Source: Chondrosia reniformis
Taxonomy: Eukaryota; Porifera; Demospongiae; Chondrillida; Chondrillidae
Direction: 5' to 3'
NCBI GenBank assembly: GCA_947172415.1
Contig: OX359191.1
Location: 4,092,001-4,156,000, forward strand
DNA: 64,000 nucleotides
Below the pieces are notes generated by a model. That model saw only the letters and a program-made list of their open reading frames with translations, made no database searches and was not told where the DNA came from. A program made the position numbers and the translations under genes. Below are positions 52,103 through 62,772 of this stretch, one piece after another; position 1 is the stretch's first letter, and every line of letters begins with the position of its first letter.

Positions 52103-55100
52103 TATATGATACATATAAATAGTAAGTACAACTAGTATATATAACTAGTACAAAAAACTGGTAAATACACCCCGTACATACAAATGTAACAAGTACATAT
52201 AAGTAGTACATACAACTAGTATATATAAATAGTACATATAACTAATACATATAACTAGTACATATAACTAATACATACATCTAGTCTAGTATATACAACT
52301 GGTACCTCCCTAGTACGTAGTACAATTAGGACTAGAACCTACAACTACTATACACTACTAGTACATACAACTAGTACATGCAACTAGTGCATACAATTAG
52401 TACAAACAAACAGTACATACAACTAGTACTTACAACTAGTACATACAACTAGAAACTAGTAATTCGTATATACTTAGTACATACAATTAGTACATAAAAC
52501 TAGTTTAAACAATTAGAACATACAACTACTACATACACATAGTAAATACAGCTAGTACATAACACTAGTACATACAATTAGACAATAGAACATACAATTA
52601 GTACTTACAACTAGTACAGACAAAGAGTACACACAACTAGTACATATAACTAGTACATACAAACATTACCCACTACTTATACATTCAACTAGTAGAAAAA
52701 ACTACTACATTCGACTAGTACGTACAAAAAGTATTTAAAACTAGTTCATATAACTAGTACATAACTAGTACATTTCTAGTATATACAATTAGTACATAGA
52801 ACTAGTTCAAACAATTAGAACATACAACTACTACATACACCTAGTAAATACTATTTGTACATACAATTAGTACATACAAATAGTACATGCAACTAGTACA
52901 TAAAGCTAGACTATACAACTAATAACTAGTACATACAACTAGTACATAGCTACTACTTACAACTAATATATACATACAATTAGTGCATACAACTAATACA
53001 GACAATTAGTACATAAAACTACTACATTCAACTACTACACACAACCAGAACCTACAACTAGTAAATATAACTAGTACTAGTACATAGAACTAGTACATAC
53101 AACTAATTCGTTATAGTAGTACTTACAACTAGTGCGTACAACTAATGCCTACTTAGTACCTACTATAACTAGTACTAGAACCTGCAACTAGTATATAGAG
53201 CTAGCGCATACACGTAGTACAGGCAACTTGTACATACAACTGTTACATACAACTACTACATATAACCCGTACATACACATAAAACTAGTATATAAAAATA
53301 GTACATACACTTAGTACATACAACAAGTACATACAAAACGTATATACAACTAGTACATACAACTAGTACACACAACTAAAATCTAGTACATACACCTAGT
53401 TCAAAGAACGAGTGCATAATACTAGAACATACAACTTGTATATACAACTAGTACATAGCAACTGCATACAACTAGTATATACATACAAACTAGTGCGTAC
53501 AACTGGTATATAACTACTACATGCAACTTGTACATAACTAGTATATAGAACTTGTACATAACTAGTACATAGAACTTGTACATAGTACGAGTACATAAAA
53601 CTGGCATATACAACTACTACATAAACAACAAACTAGTATATACACACAACCAGTACATAGCTAGTATTTACAATTAATATATACATACAACTAGTACATA
53701 AAACTAGTACAAACAATTAGTACATACAACTACTACATCCAACCACTACATACAACCAGTACCTACATCTAGTAAATATAACTAGAACTAGTACATACAA
53801 CTAGTACATTCAACTAGTACGTAAAAGTAGTACTAACAACTAGTACATACAACTAATGCCTACTTAATACCTACTATAACTAGTACTAGAACCTACAATT
53901 AGTACATACAGCTAGCACATACAACAAGTACAGGAAACTAGTACAAACAAGTGGTACATACAACTACTACATATAACCAGTACATACACATATAACTAGT
54001 ATATAAAAATAGTACATACACCTAGTACATAAACCTACAAAAAGTACATACAACTAGTACATACAACTAATTCATAGAAAGAGTACATAATACTTGAACA
54101 TACAACTAGTACATTCAATTCGTACATACAACTAGCACAAACAACTGGGTCATATAACTAATACATACACCTATTACATATAACGAGTACAAACACATAT
54201 ACCTAGAAAATATAAATAGTTCATACAACTAGTACATACAGCTAGTGCATACAACTAGAACATCGAACTAGTACACACACATATAACTAGTACATACAAA
54301 TAGTAAATACAACTAGAACATAATACTAGTGCGTACAACTAGGACATGCAAATAGTACATGCAACTAGTATCTAGTACATAGATCTTGTATAAACATACA
54401 ACTAGTACACCGAACATGTACATGCAATTAGCACATACAACTAGTACTTTTGAACTAGTACGTATCACAAGTTCACACACCTGCTACACATAACTAATAC
54501 ATAAACGGATAACTAGTATATATGAATAGTACATAAACATAGTACATACAACTAGAAACTAGAACATACAACTAGGATATATAAAAATAGTACATTTAAC
54601 TAGTACATACAACTGGTATATACATACAACTAGTACATACAACTAGAACATACAAGTAGTACATAAAATTTGTAGGTAGAACTAGTTCATAAAATTAGTA
54701 ACTAATAAGTATAATTTGTACATGCAACTTGTACATACAACTAGTACATACAACTAGTGCATGCAACTAGTACATACAACTAGGCCATATAACTAATACA
54801 TACACCTACTACATATAACTAGTACATTACACGAATACCTAGTAAATGTAAATAGTACATACAACTAGTACATACAGCTAGCGCATACAACTAGTACATA
54901 TAACTAGTGCATAGAATTAGTACATACAACCAGCTAATACAGCTAGTACCTACAAGTAGTACGTATACCTAGTTCTTACACATAAATATAGTACATATAA
55001 ATAGTACGTACAACTAGTATATATAACTAGTACAAACAACTAGTATATACACCCAGTATATACAAATGTAGCGAGTACATATAAGTAGTACACACATCCA

Positions 55101-56679
55101 GTACATACAACAATTACACAAAACTGGTACATACAACTAGTACATATAACTAATACATACAACTAGTGTCTAGTATATACAACTAGTTCCTCACTAGTAC
55201 CTAGTATAATTAGGACTAGAACCTACAACTAGTGTATGCTAATAATACATACAACTAGTACATGCAACTAGTACATATAAGTAGTACATAGATTTAGTAC
55301 ATACAACCAGCTGATACAGCTAGTACCTACAAGTAGTATATATACCTAGTATATACACAAAAATATAGTACATATAAATAGTACGTACAACTAGTATATA
55401 TAACTAGTACAAACAACTAGTATATACCCCCAGTATATACAAATGTAACGAGTACATATAAGTAGTAAATACAACTAGTACATACAACAATTACACAAAA
55501 CTGGTACATACAACTAGTACATATAACTAGTACATATATCTAGTACAAACAACTAGTGTCTAGTATATACAACTAGTACCTCCCTAGTACCTAGTATAAT
55601 TAGGACTAGATCCTACAACTAGTATATACTACTAGTACATACAACTAGTATATGCAACTAGTACATATAACTAGTACATATAATTATTACATATGACTAG
55701 TACATAGACATATAACTAGTACTTAAATATAATACATACAACTAATGCAGAAAACTAGTTCACACAAACAAACAAGTAGTTCATAGAACTAGTTCATTCC
55801 GAGTACCTAGTATAACTGACTAGAACTAGAACTTAAAACTAGTTCAAACATCTAGTACATACAACTAGTACATACAATTAGGCAATAGAACATACAACTA
55901 GTACACACAACTAGTACATTCAACTAGTACAAATAACTACTACATTCGACAATTACATACAAATAGTATTGAGTACATACAACTAGTTCATACAACTAGT
56001 GCATACAATTAGTACACACGAATAGTACATACAGCTAGTAAATATAACTAGTACATACTACTAGTACATAAAACTATAGAGTACATATAACTGGTACATA
56101 TAACTAGTAGAAATAAACAGTACACACAACTAGTTCATAAAACTAGTTCATACAACTAGTACATGTAACAAGTATCTAGTATATACAACTAGAATCTACC
56201 TAGTACATTGTATAAATAGTACAAGAATCAACAACTGGTACATACACATAGTACATACAACTAGTACTTACAACTAGTACTTACAACTAGAAACTAGTAA
56301 CTAGTACATACCTAGTACAAACAATTAGAACATAGAACTAGTTGAAACAAATAGAACATACAACTACTACATACACCTAGTACATACAACTAGTACTTAG
56401 AACTACTTCATATAACTAGTACATACAATGGAACCTGAGTAAGCGGTCACCTTATTAAAGCGGTCACCTCCCTTTTCCGGTCGCCAACGTATACTCCCGA
56501 ACAATCCGCTAATTGAAGTATACATCGAGACCTTGTTAATGTGGTCACCTGCGTAATTCATATAGCGGTCGCTGTTCCGTGGCCCCGAAGGGATTTCTCT
56601 TCTCTGTAATGCGGCCATACAGATTTGAAAGTACGTAAATGACAACAATTTATCGATAAAATGTTCTAAAGAGTCTCCT

Positions 56680-57054
56680 TTACTCCTTCAGTGACTCTTG
56701 CAGCTTTCTTATAAAGTTCTGGTGTCCATCGAAATGATAAAAACATGGAACTTCCAGCCCGAGACCAACACCACAATTCACAGGACTGCCAGTGACCTCA
56801 CACACAATCTGGTTCCCTTGTCTGAGGAGGAAAAAGTGAGTATATCGAGCGAATGACCTTGAAACGTGACCTACAACCTGTCCGTTCTTCTTTACCGCCG
56901 TTGCCATTGGGTCATATGGGTTGGACGGCTCTGCTTCCACCTCTAAAACTTCTCCTGGCTCTGGTGTCCACAAGTCTTTATAATCATGGAACCCACGAAT
57001 AAACGATGCGTAGCTAAAGTGAGAAACAGATACAGAAGTGGCGTTCGCAGCCAT
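56680..57054 (-). CDS. HIRAN-domain protein carried by transposon, left copy
   Basis: An open 124-codon frame from ATG 57052-57054 to a TAA. Almost the whole protein is a single HIRAN domain: an N-terminal strand with FSYASFIRGFHDY, then EVLEVEAEPSNPYDPMATAV, NGQVVGHVSRSFARY, a FFLLRQGN turn and IVCEVTG. The E-x-NPYDxxA and VGHV signatures match the domain in HLTF/Rad5, where it binds the 3' end of single-stranded DNA. There is no helicase or nuclease part. It lies 80 bp from and divergent to the transposase start, implying a shared promoter. This copy has no visible lesion. Its role for the transposon, perhaps handling DNA ends or repair intermediates, is inference. Confidence 0.8.
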   Translation of the reverse strand: MAANATSVSVSHFSYASFIRGFHDYKDLWTPEPGEVLEVEAEPSNPYDPMATAVKKNGQVVGHVSRSFARYTHFFLLRQGNQIVCEVTGSPVNCGVGLGLEVPCFYHFDGHQNFIRKLQESLKE

Positions 57055-57134
57055 ACGACCGAAGCTTGATTAGGTAGCAGCTGCCTTACACCCACGCTAA
57101 CACATTTCATTATAGTTATGCTCGTGCCTCTAAC
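57055..57134. promoter_or_regulatory. Divergent promoter between HIRAN and transposase, left copy
   Basis: 80 bp between two ATGs facing away from each other, mirrored at 59112-59191. No clear TATA box. It presumably drives both genes, with more promoter sequence possibly inside the transcribed region. Confidence 0.4.
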
Positions 57135-57665
57135 ATGCCTCGAAAAGAATTGACATTGAAACAACGTCTGGAGGTGATTAGGTACCAAAAGAGCCACCCA
57201 AAAGAAGGAACTCAAATTTTGGCAGAACATTTTGGCTGTGGCAGAACACAGATTCAGTCAATTTTGAAAGCCAAGGAGGAGATTCTTTAAGATTTTGAAA
57301 AGAATGGAAGTGAAGACAAGAAGAGGAACAGAAAAGCTGAATTTCCGGACATTGATGATGCTGTTTACAAATGGTACTGTCTTGGTCGGGAAAGGAACAT
57401 TCCCATATCAGGACCAATGCTCCAGGAGGAGGCCCGTTTGATTGCTGAACGACTCGAGAATTCCCGGTTCAAGGCATCCAATGGTTGGCTCCAGTCATTC
57501 AAAGCTCGCCACCACTTAAAAATGCTCACAGTTTGTGGAGAGTCAGCTAGTGTTCCTCAAGGAACTGTGGACAAGGTAGAACATGTATATAGTGTAGTAG
57601 TGGTCAAAAAATGGAGCAAGTCATGTGAGACTCTAATGGCTTCATCAAACGTGTGGATGGTGTAA
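57135..57665 (+). pseudogene. Truncated Tigger-like transposase, left-arm copy
   Basis: Starts MPRKELTLKQRLEVIRYQK at 57135 (N-terminal helix-turn-helix, psq/CENP-B-N type). It has a TAA at 57288-57290 (codon 52), then continues in the same frame through ERLENSRFKASNGWLQSFKA, a Tc5/CENP-B type DNA-binding helix-turn-helix. Similarity to the other copy stops at 57571 (GTVD), after which the frame runs for some 30 unrelated codons into antisense sequence of the opposing gene. It has no catalytic domain and cannot act as a transposase. Confidence 0.85.
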
Positions 57666-58674
57666 TTGTTCACTTCTGAACTTGGGGTATCATTTTCACT
57701 ACCTACATCATCATCATCATCATCATCGTCACTGTTGTCCTAGAGTTCGATTGGGCTATTGGATGGCAGTTCTCCACTGATGGCTTTTTCACGCAACTGT
57801 GTACGTAGATCTTCCAATGTTGTTCCTTCTGGCACAGTGGCATAAGCTGGCATGTCTTCCTCAGCCTGAATGTATTCCTGGGCAGAAATCGTTGGGCTAA
57901 TGTGGTGGACAAGCTCCTCCAATTCGTCAACTTCAGCGAAGGGATCTGAAAGGTGGTCTATTTTGCCCACAACCACGCCACAGGTCTTGAAGCACTTAAT
58001 GATTGTGTCTTCTTTGACTTTGTGCCATGCAAGTTTAATCATTCGAGTGGCAGTCAGGATATCCACTGATTTGGCTATGTCAAATGCGGACAAGCTAGGC
58101 TGACGAATCAATTGCTGCTAATGTATGTTTGATCAAAAGTGCCCTGTACTGGCACTTGAAGCTTTGAATTACTCCCGCATCGAGTGGTTGCAGACGAGAT
58201 GTGGTATTCACTGGAAAGAATACCACTTTGATGTTGGAAAATGTGGAGCTGTCTTGATAATCCCGAGGATGGCAAGGAGCATTATCAAGCAGAAGAAGAA
58301 TGTGGCGGTCCTCCCTTTTCAGTCTTTGGTTAAGTGATGCTAGGATATCATCCATAATCTCTGAAGTCATCCATGCTTTCTTATTTGCATAGTATGGCAC
58401 TCCATGTGGTTTTTGCTTATCTTTGAGGCCGCCAAAGCAATGAGGAGATTTTGACTTGCCTATTACAATTGGTGGTTCTTTCTCACCAGCCGCATTGATG
58501 AAAAAGACAACAGTCACCCTGTCTTTTGATTTTTTGCCACCCTTACACTGTGAAGCAGATTGAGCAAGGGTTCTATCAGGTAGGGCTCGGAAAAAGCAGC
58601 CGGTCTCATCAGTGTTCCAAATGTTCTTTGGTACATACCCTATTACAAAATCCTTCACTCTGCTATGCCATGCC
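57572..58674. other. Spacer of the large palindrome
   Basis: Unpaired 1103 bp between the two 1146-bp transposon arms. It encodes only the minus-strand catalytic and C-terminal parts of the transposase. The (CAT)n run near 57708-57727 is the codon run for the Asp tract. Confidence 0.85.
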
Positions 58675-59111
58675 TCCACCGTTCCTTGGCGAACACTAGC
58701 TGACTCTACACAAACTGTGAGCATTTTTAAATTGTGGCGAGCTTTGAATGACTGGAGCCAACCATTGGATGCCTTGAACCGGGAATTCTCGAGTCGTTCA
58801 GCAATCAAACGGGCCTCCTCCTGGAGCATTGGTCCTGATATGGGAATGTTCCTTTCCCGACCAAGACAGTACCATTTGTAAACAGCATCATCAATGTCCG
58901 GAAATTCAGCTTTTCTGTTCCTCTTCTTGTCTTCACTTCCATTCTTTTCAAAATCTTAAAGAATCTCCTCCTTGGCTTTCAAAATTGACTGAATCTGTGT
59001 TCTGCCACAGCCAAAACGTTCTGCCAAAATTTGAGTTCCTTCTTTTGGGTGGCTCTTTTGGTACCTAATCACCTCCGGACGTTGTTTCAATGTCAATTCT
59101 TTTCGAGGCAT
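57572..59111 (-). pseudogene. Tigger/pogo-like DDE transposase, broken
   Basis: Read from ATG 59109-59111. Order: N-terminal helix-turn-helix; TAA at codon 52 (58956-58958); CENP-B/Tc5 helix-turn-helix (FKASNGWLQSFKARH); then a DDE_1 catalytic domain with NIWNTDETG, LLLLDNAPCH and NTTSRLQPLDAG, giving the usual three Asp residues. The frame is lost near 58100, where SSA is followed by TAG while coding continues in another frame (SAFDIAKSVDILTATRM). A second stop lies at about 57739, followed by an Asp run and NNYTIHTFDEAIRVSHDLL in the original style of C terminus. It ends at the 57572 junction, so the last residues and the 3' end of the transposon are missing. Inactive. Confidence 0.88.
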
Positions 59112-59191
59112 GTTAGAGGCACGAGCATAACTATAATGAAACGTGTTAGCGTGGGTGTAAGGCAGCTGCTACCTAATCAAGCTTCGGTCGT

Positions 59192-59536
59192 ATGGCTGCG
59201 AACGCCACTTCTGTATCTGTTTCTCACTTTAGCTACGCATCGTTTATTCGTGGGTTCCATGATTATAAAGACTTGTGGACACCAGAGCCAGGAGAAGTTT
59301 TAGAGGTGGAAGCAGAGCCGTCCAACCCATATGACCCAATGGCAACGGCGGTAAAGAAGAACGGACAGGTTGTAGGTCACGTTCCAAGGTCATTCGCTCG
59401 ATATACTCACTTTTTCCTCCTCAGACAAGGGAACCAGATTGTGTGTGAGGTCACTGGCAGCCCTGTGAATCGTGGTGTTGGTCTCGGGCTGGAAGTTCCA
59501 TGTTTTATCATTTCGATGGACACCAGAACTTTATAA
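59192..59536 (+). pseudogene. HIRAN-domain gene, right copy, frameshifted
   Basis: Same protein as the left copy through GLGLEVPCF, with a few substitutions (for example VGHVPRS for VGHVSRS, PVNRG for PVNCG). One T is missing from a T run near 59503, so the last ~18 residues are replaced by IISMDTRTL and an early stop. The core HIRAN fold may still be encoded, but the C-terminal helix is lost. Confidence 0.82.
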
Positions 59537-59822
59537 GAAAGCTGCAAGAGTCACTGAAGGAGTAAAGGAGACTCTTTAGAACATTTTATTGATAAATTGT
59601 TGTCATTTACGTACTTTCAAATCTGTATGGCCGCATTACAGAGTAGAGAAATCCCTTCGGGGCCACGGAAGGGCGACCGCGAAACGCATTACGCAGGTGA
59701 CCACATTAACAAGGTCTCGATGTATACTTCAATATAGCGGATTGTTCGGGAGTATACGTTGGCGACCGGAAAAGGGAGGTGACCGCTTTAATAAGGTGAC
59801 CGCTTACTCAGCTTCCACTGTA

Positions 59823-62013
59823 TGTACTAGTTATATGAAGTAGTTCTAAGTACTAGTTGTATGTACTAGGTGTATGTAGTAGTTGTATGTTCTATTTGTT
59901 TCAACTAGTTCTATGTTCTAATTGTTTGTACTAGGTATGTACTAGTTACTAGTTTCTAGTTGTAAGTACTAGTTGTAAGTACTAGTTGTATGTACTATGT
60001 GTATGTACCAGTTGTTGATTCTTGTACTATTTATACAATGTACTAGGTAGATTCTAGTTGTATATACTAGATACTTGTTACATGTACTAGTTGTATGAAC
60101 TAGTTTTATGAACTAGTTGTGTGTACTGTTTATTTCTACTAGTTATATGTACCAGTTATATGTACTCTATAGTTTTATGTACTAGTAGTATGTACTAGTT
60201 ATATTTACTAGCTGTATGTACTATCCGTGTGTACTAATTGTATGCACTAGTTGTATGAACTAGTTGTATGTACTCAATACTATTTGTATGTAATTGTCGA
60301 ATGTAGTAGTTATTTGTACTAGTTGAATGTATAAGTAGTGTGTAATTGTTGTATGTACTAGTTACATGTACTTGTTGTATGTACTATTTGTATGTACTAG
60401 TTGTTTGTAGTAGTTGAATATTCTATTGCCTAAATGTATGTACTAGTTGTATGTACGTTTTGTATGTACTTGTTGTATATACAAGTTGTGTGTTCTAGTA
60501 TTATGCACTCGTTCTTTGAACTAGGTGTATGTACTAGTTTCTAGTTTTGTGTACTAGTTGTATGTACTAGTTGTATGTACTAGTTGTATGTACGTTTTGT
60601 ATGTACTTGTTGCATGTACTAAGTGTATGTACTATTTTTATATACTAGTTTTATGTGTATGTACGGGTTATATGTAGTAGTTGTATGTAACAGTTGTATG
60701 TACAAGTGTCCTGTACTACGTGTATGCGCCAGCTGTATGTACTAGTTGTAGGTTCTAGTACTAGTTATAGTAGGTACTAAGTAGGCATTAGTTGTACGCA
60801 CTAGTTGTAAGTACTACTATATCGAATTAGTTGTATGTACTAGTACTAGTTATATTTACTAGTTGTAGGTTCTGGTTGTATGTAGTAGTTGTATGTACTA
60901 ATTGTCTGTATTAGTTGTATGCACTAGTTGTATGTATATACTAGTTGTAAGTAGTAGCTATGTACTAGTTATATGTACTAGTTATTAGTTGTATAGTCTA
61001 GCTTTATGTACTAGTTGCATGTACTATTTGTATGTACTAATTGTATGTACAAATAGTATATACTAGGTGAATGTAGTAGTTGTATGTTCTAATTGTTTGA
61101 ACTAGTTCTATGTACTAATTGTATATACTAGAAATGTACTAGTTATGTACTAGTTATATGAACTAGTTTTAAATACTATTTGTACGTACTAGGTGTATGT
61201 GGTAGTTGTATGTTCTAATTGTTTAAACTAGTTCTATGTACTAATTGTATGTACTAAGTATGTACTAATTACTAGTTTCTAGTTGTATGTACTAGTTGTA
61301 AGTACTAGTTGAATGTACTGTTTGAATGTACTCAAAACTATTTGTATGTACTAGCGAATGTTGGAGTTATTTGTACTAGTTGAATGTATAAGTAGTGGGT
61401 AATTGTTGTATGTCCTACTTATATGTACTAGTTGTATGTACTCTTTGTATGTACTATTTGTATGTACTAGTTGAATGTACTAGTTGTATGTACTATTGCC
61501 TAATTGTATTTACTAGTTGTATGTACGAGATGTTTGATCTAGTTTTAGGTTCTAGTACAAGTTATACTAGGTACTAGGAATGAACTAGTTCTATGAACTA
61601 CTTGTTTGTTTGTGTGAACTATTTTTTTGTACTAGTTATATGTATAATATTTATGCACTAGTTATATGTGTATGTACTAGTCATATGTACTAGTTATATG
61701 TACTAGTTATATGTACTAGTTGCATGTACTAGTTGTATGTACTAGTAGTATATACTAGTTGTAGGTTCTAGTCCTAATTGTACTATGTACTAGGGAGGTA
61801 CCAGTTGTATATACTAGACTAGATGTATGTATTAGTTATATGTACTAGTTATATGTATTAGTTATATGTACTATTTATAAGTACTAGTTGTATGTACTAG
61901 TTGTATGTACTACTTATATGTACTTGTTACATTTGTATGTACTGGGTGTATGTACCAGTTGTTTGTACTAGTTATATATACTAGTTGTACGTACTATTTA
62001 TATGTACTATATA
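59823..62013 (+). repeat. 13-bp satellite, plus orientation (right arm)
   Basis: Satellite mirrored to about 52103-56425, with about 2.1 kb fewer bases. The GTTGATTCTTGTACTA and TACTATTTGTATGTA modules recur near 60012, 60285 and 61325. No gene. Confidence 0.88.
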
Positions 62014-62772
62014 CTAGAGAAAAATAAAAATTTTCTACAAAAATAGTAAAGATGTAGGGATGGCACAAAAGGCACATAAACAAGAAAGGGATGTTACACA
62101 GTGAAGCATTAGCTATATATGCATGAATCATACAACACCCTTGCTTGTAGGATTCATGCATTGCTAATACTTCACGGTGTAACATCCCTTTCTTGTTTAA
62201 GTGCTTTTTGTGCCATCCCTGCATCTTCACTATTTTTGTAGAAAATTTTTATTTTTCTCTAGTTTCTGTACTTTTTATGGAGCCTAAGCTAGGAATTCGA
62301 TTGTATTAAAACCCATTTTGTTTTGCAATCTTCGACTGATTATGACGTCATTAAAATGGCGAATTTATTGAGGCCTTGCCTCTGGGGCCATGAAAACCGT
62401 CATACTCAATAATAGCGTTATCGCTCTCGCTTCTACAAAAGAATACAGTTCGGAAAATTTGCAATAGTTTCATTTAACAATTAGTCCAAAAGCTTATTTA
62501 GTTTTTTAGTTATGGCTGACGAAGAAGAAGAAGAATAATAAGAAGAATATGAAGAAGACGAAAATGGGAATTTTTAAAGTTTATTATTTTGCCATCGGGA
62601 CATATTTGCTTGTCTTTAAGGTCTATTTAGAGTATGTATATTGTATATTTAGCTATACATAGCCTTATTTTATCGATTTTCAGCTTATTTCGGGATTTTG
62701 CTCCTATACCGATGTATGGGGAATGCAAAAAAACGTGTCATCTCTACATAGGGAGTACTACTGTACTCCCTG
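62014..62772 (-). mobile_element. Hairpin/palindrome element, right-arm copy, 759 bp
   Basis: Reverse complement of the element at 51344-52102, with identical length. The 249-bp palindrome is at 62014-62262 and the small end hairpin is at the right (GGGAGTA-CTACTG-TACTCCC). Small differences from the left-arm copy are visible, e.g. ATCTCTACAT against ATCCCTACAT next to the hairpin. Confidence 0.85.

Larger units (their letters stand above)
50545..57571. repeat. Left arm of a large palindrome
   Basis: Minus-oriented satellite plus the first 1146 bp of a Tigger-like transposon. Its reverse complement recurs at 58675 to about 63595. Landmarks match in mirrored order: the satellite next to the transposon, the 759-bp element, the satellite on the far side of that element (CAGCTAATACAGCTAGTACC), and the outermost CTCCCTAGTCCATAGTATAA near 50572, mirrored near 63565. 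Between the 759-bp element and the transposon this arm is about 2.1 kb longer than the other. It contains satellite at about 53110-53900 that is also found at 1750-2400. Confidence 0.88.
56426..59820. mobile_element. Rearranged Tigger/pogo-like transposon with HIRAN cargo
   Basis: Both ends start CA(A/G)TGGAA(C/G)CTGAGTA and are flanked by TA. They extend into 1146-bp inverted repeats, 56426-57571 and 58675-59820. Each arm contains a HIRAN gene read outward and the first ~150 codons of a transposase read inward. The central 1103 bp (57572-58674) continue only the right-hand transposase. True TIRs of Tigger elements are tens of bases long, so the long inverted repeat is better explained by inverted duplication of one end than by normal structure. 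The genuine 3' end is absent. Confidence 0.85.

Noticed and set aside
51327..52122. Frames of 78-79 codons, mirrored at 61994-62230
   Set aside because: Those at 51886-52122 and 61994-62230 span the 249-bp palindromes, and the one at 51327-51566 covers the end hairpin; they repeat because the element is duplicated. No protein family resemblance.
53396..53613. Two overlapping minus-strand frames of 63-66 codons rich in CTSYVQVLYTS
   Set aside because: Both are repetitive satellite translations in different frames of the same DNA.
56426..59820. A normal Tigger transposon with 1.1-kb terminal inverted repeats
   Set aside because: The mirrored sequence continues for kilobases into the flanking satellite and the inner edge cuts the transposase gene, so the inverted repeat is not a property of the transposon itself.
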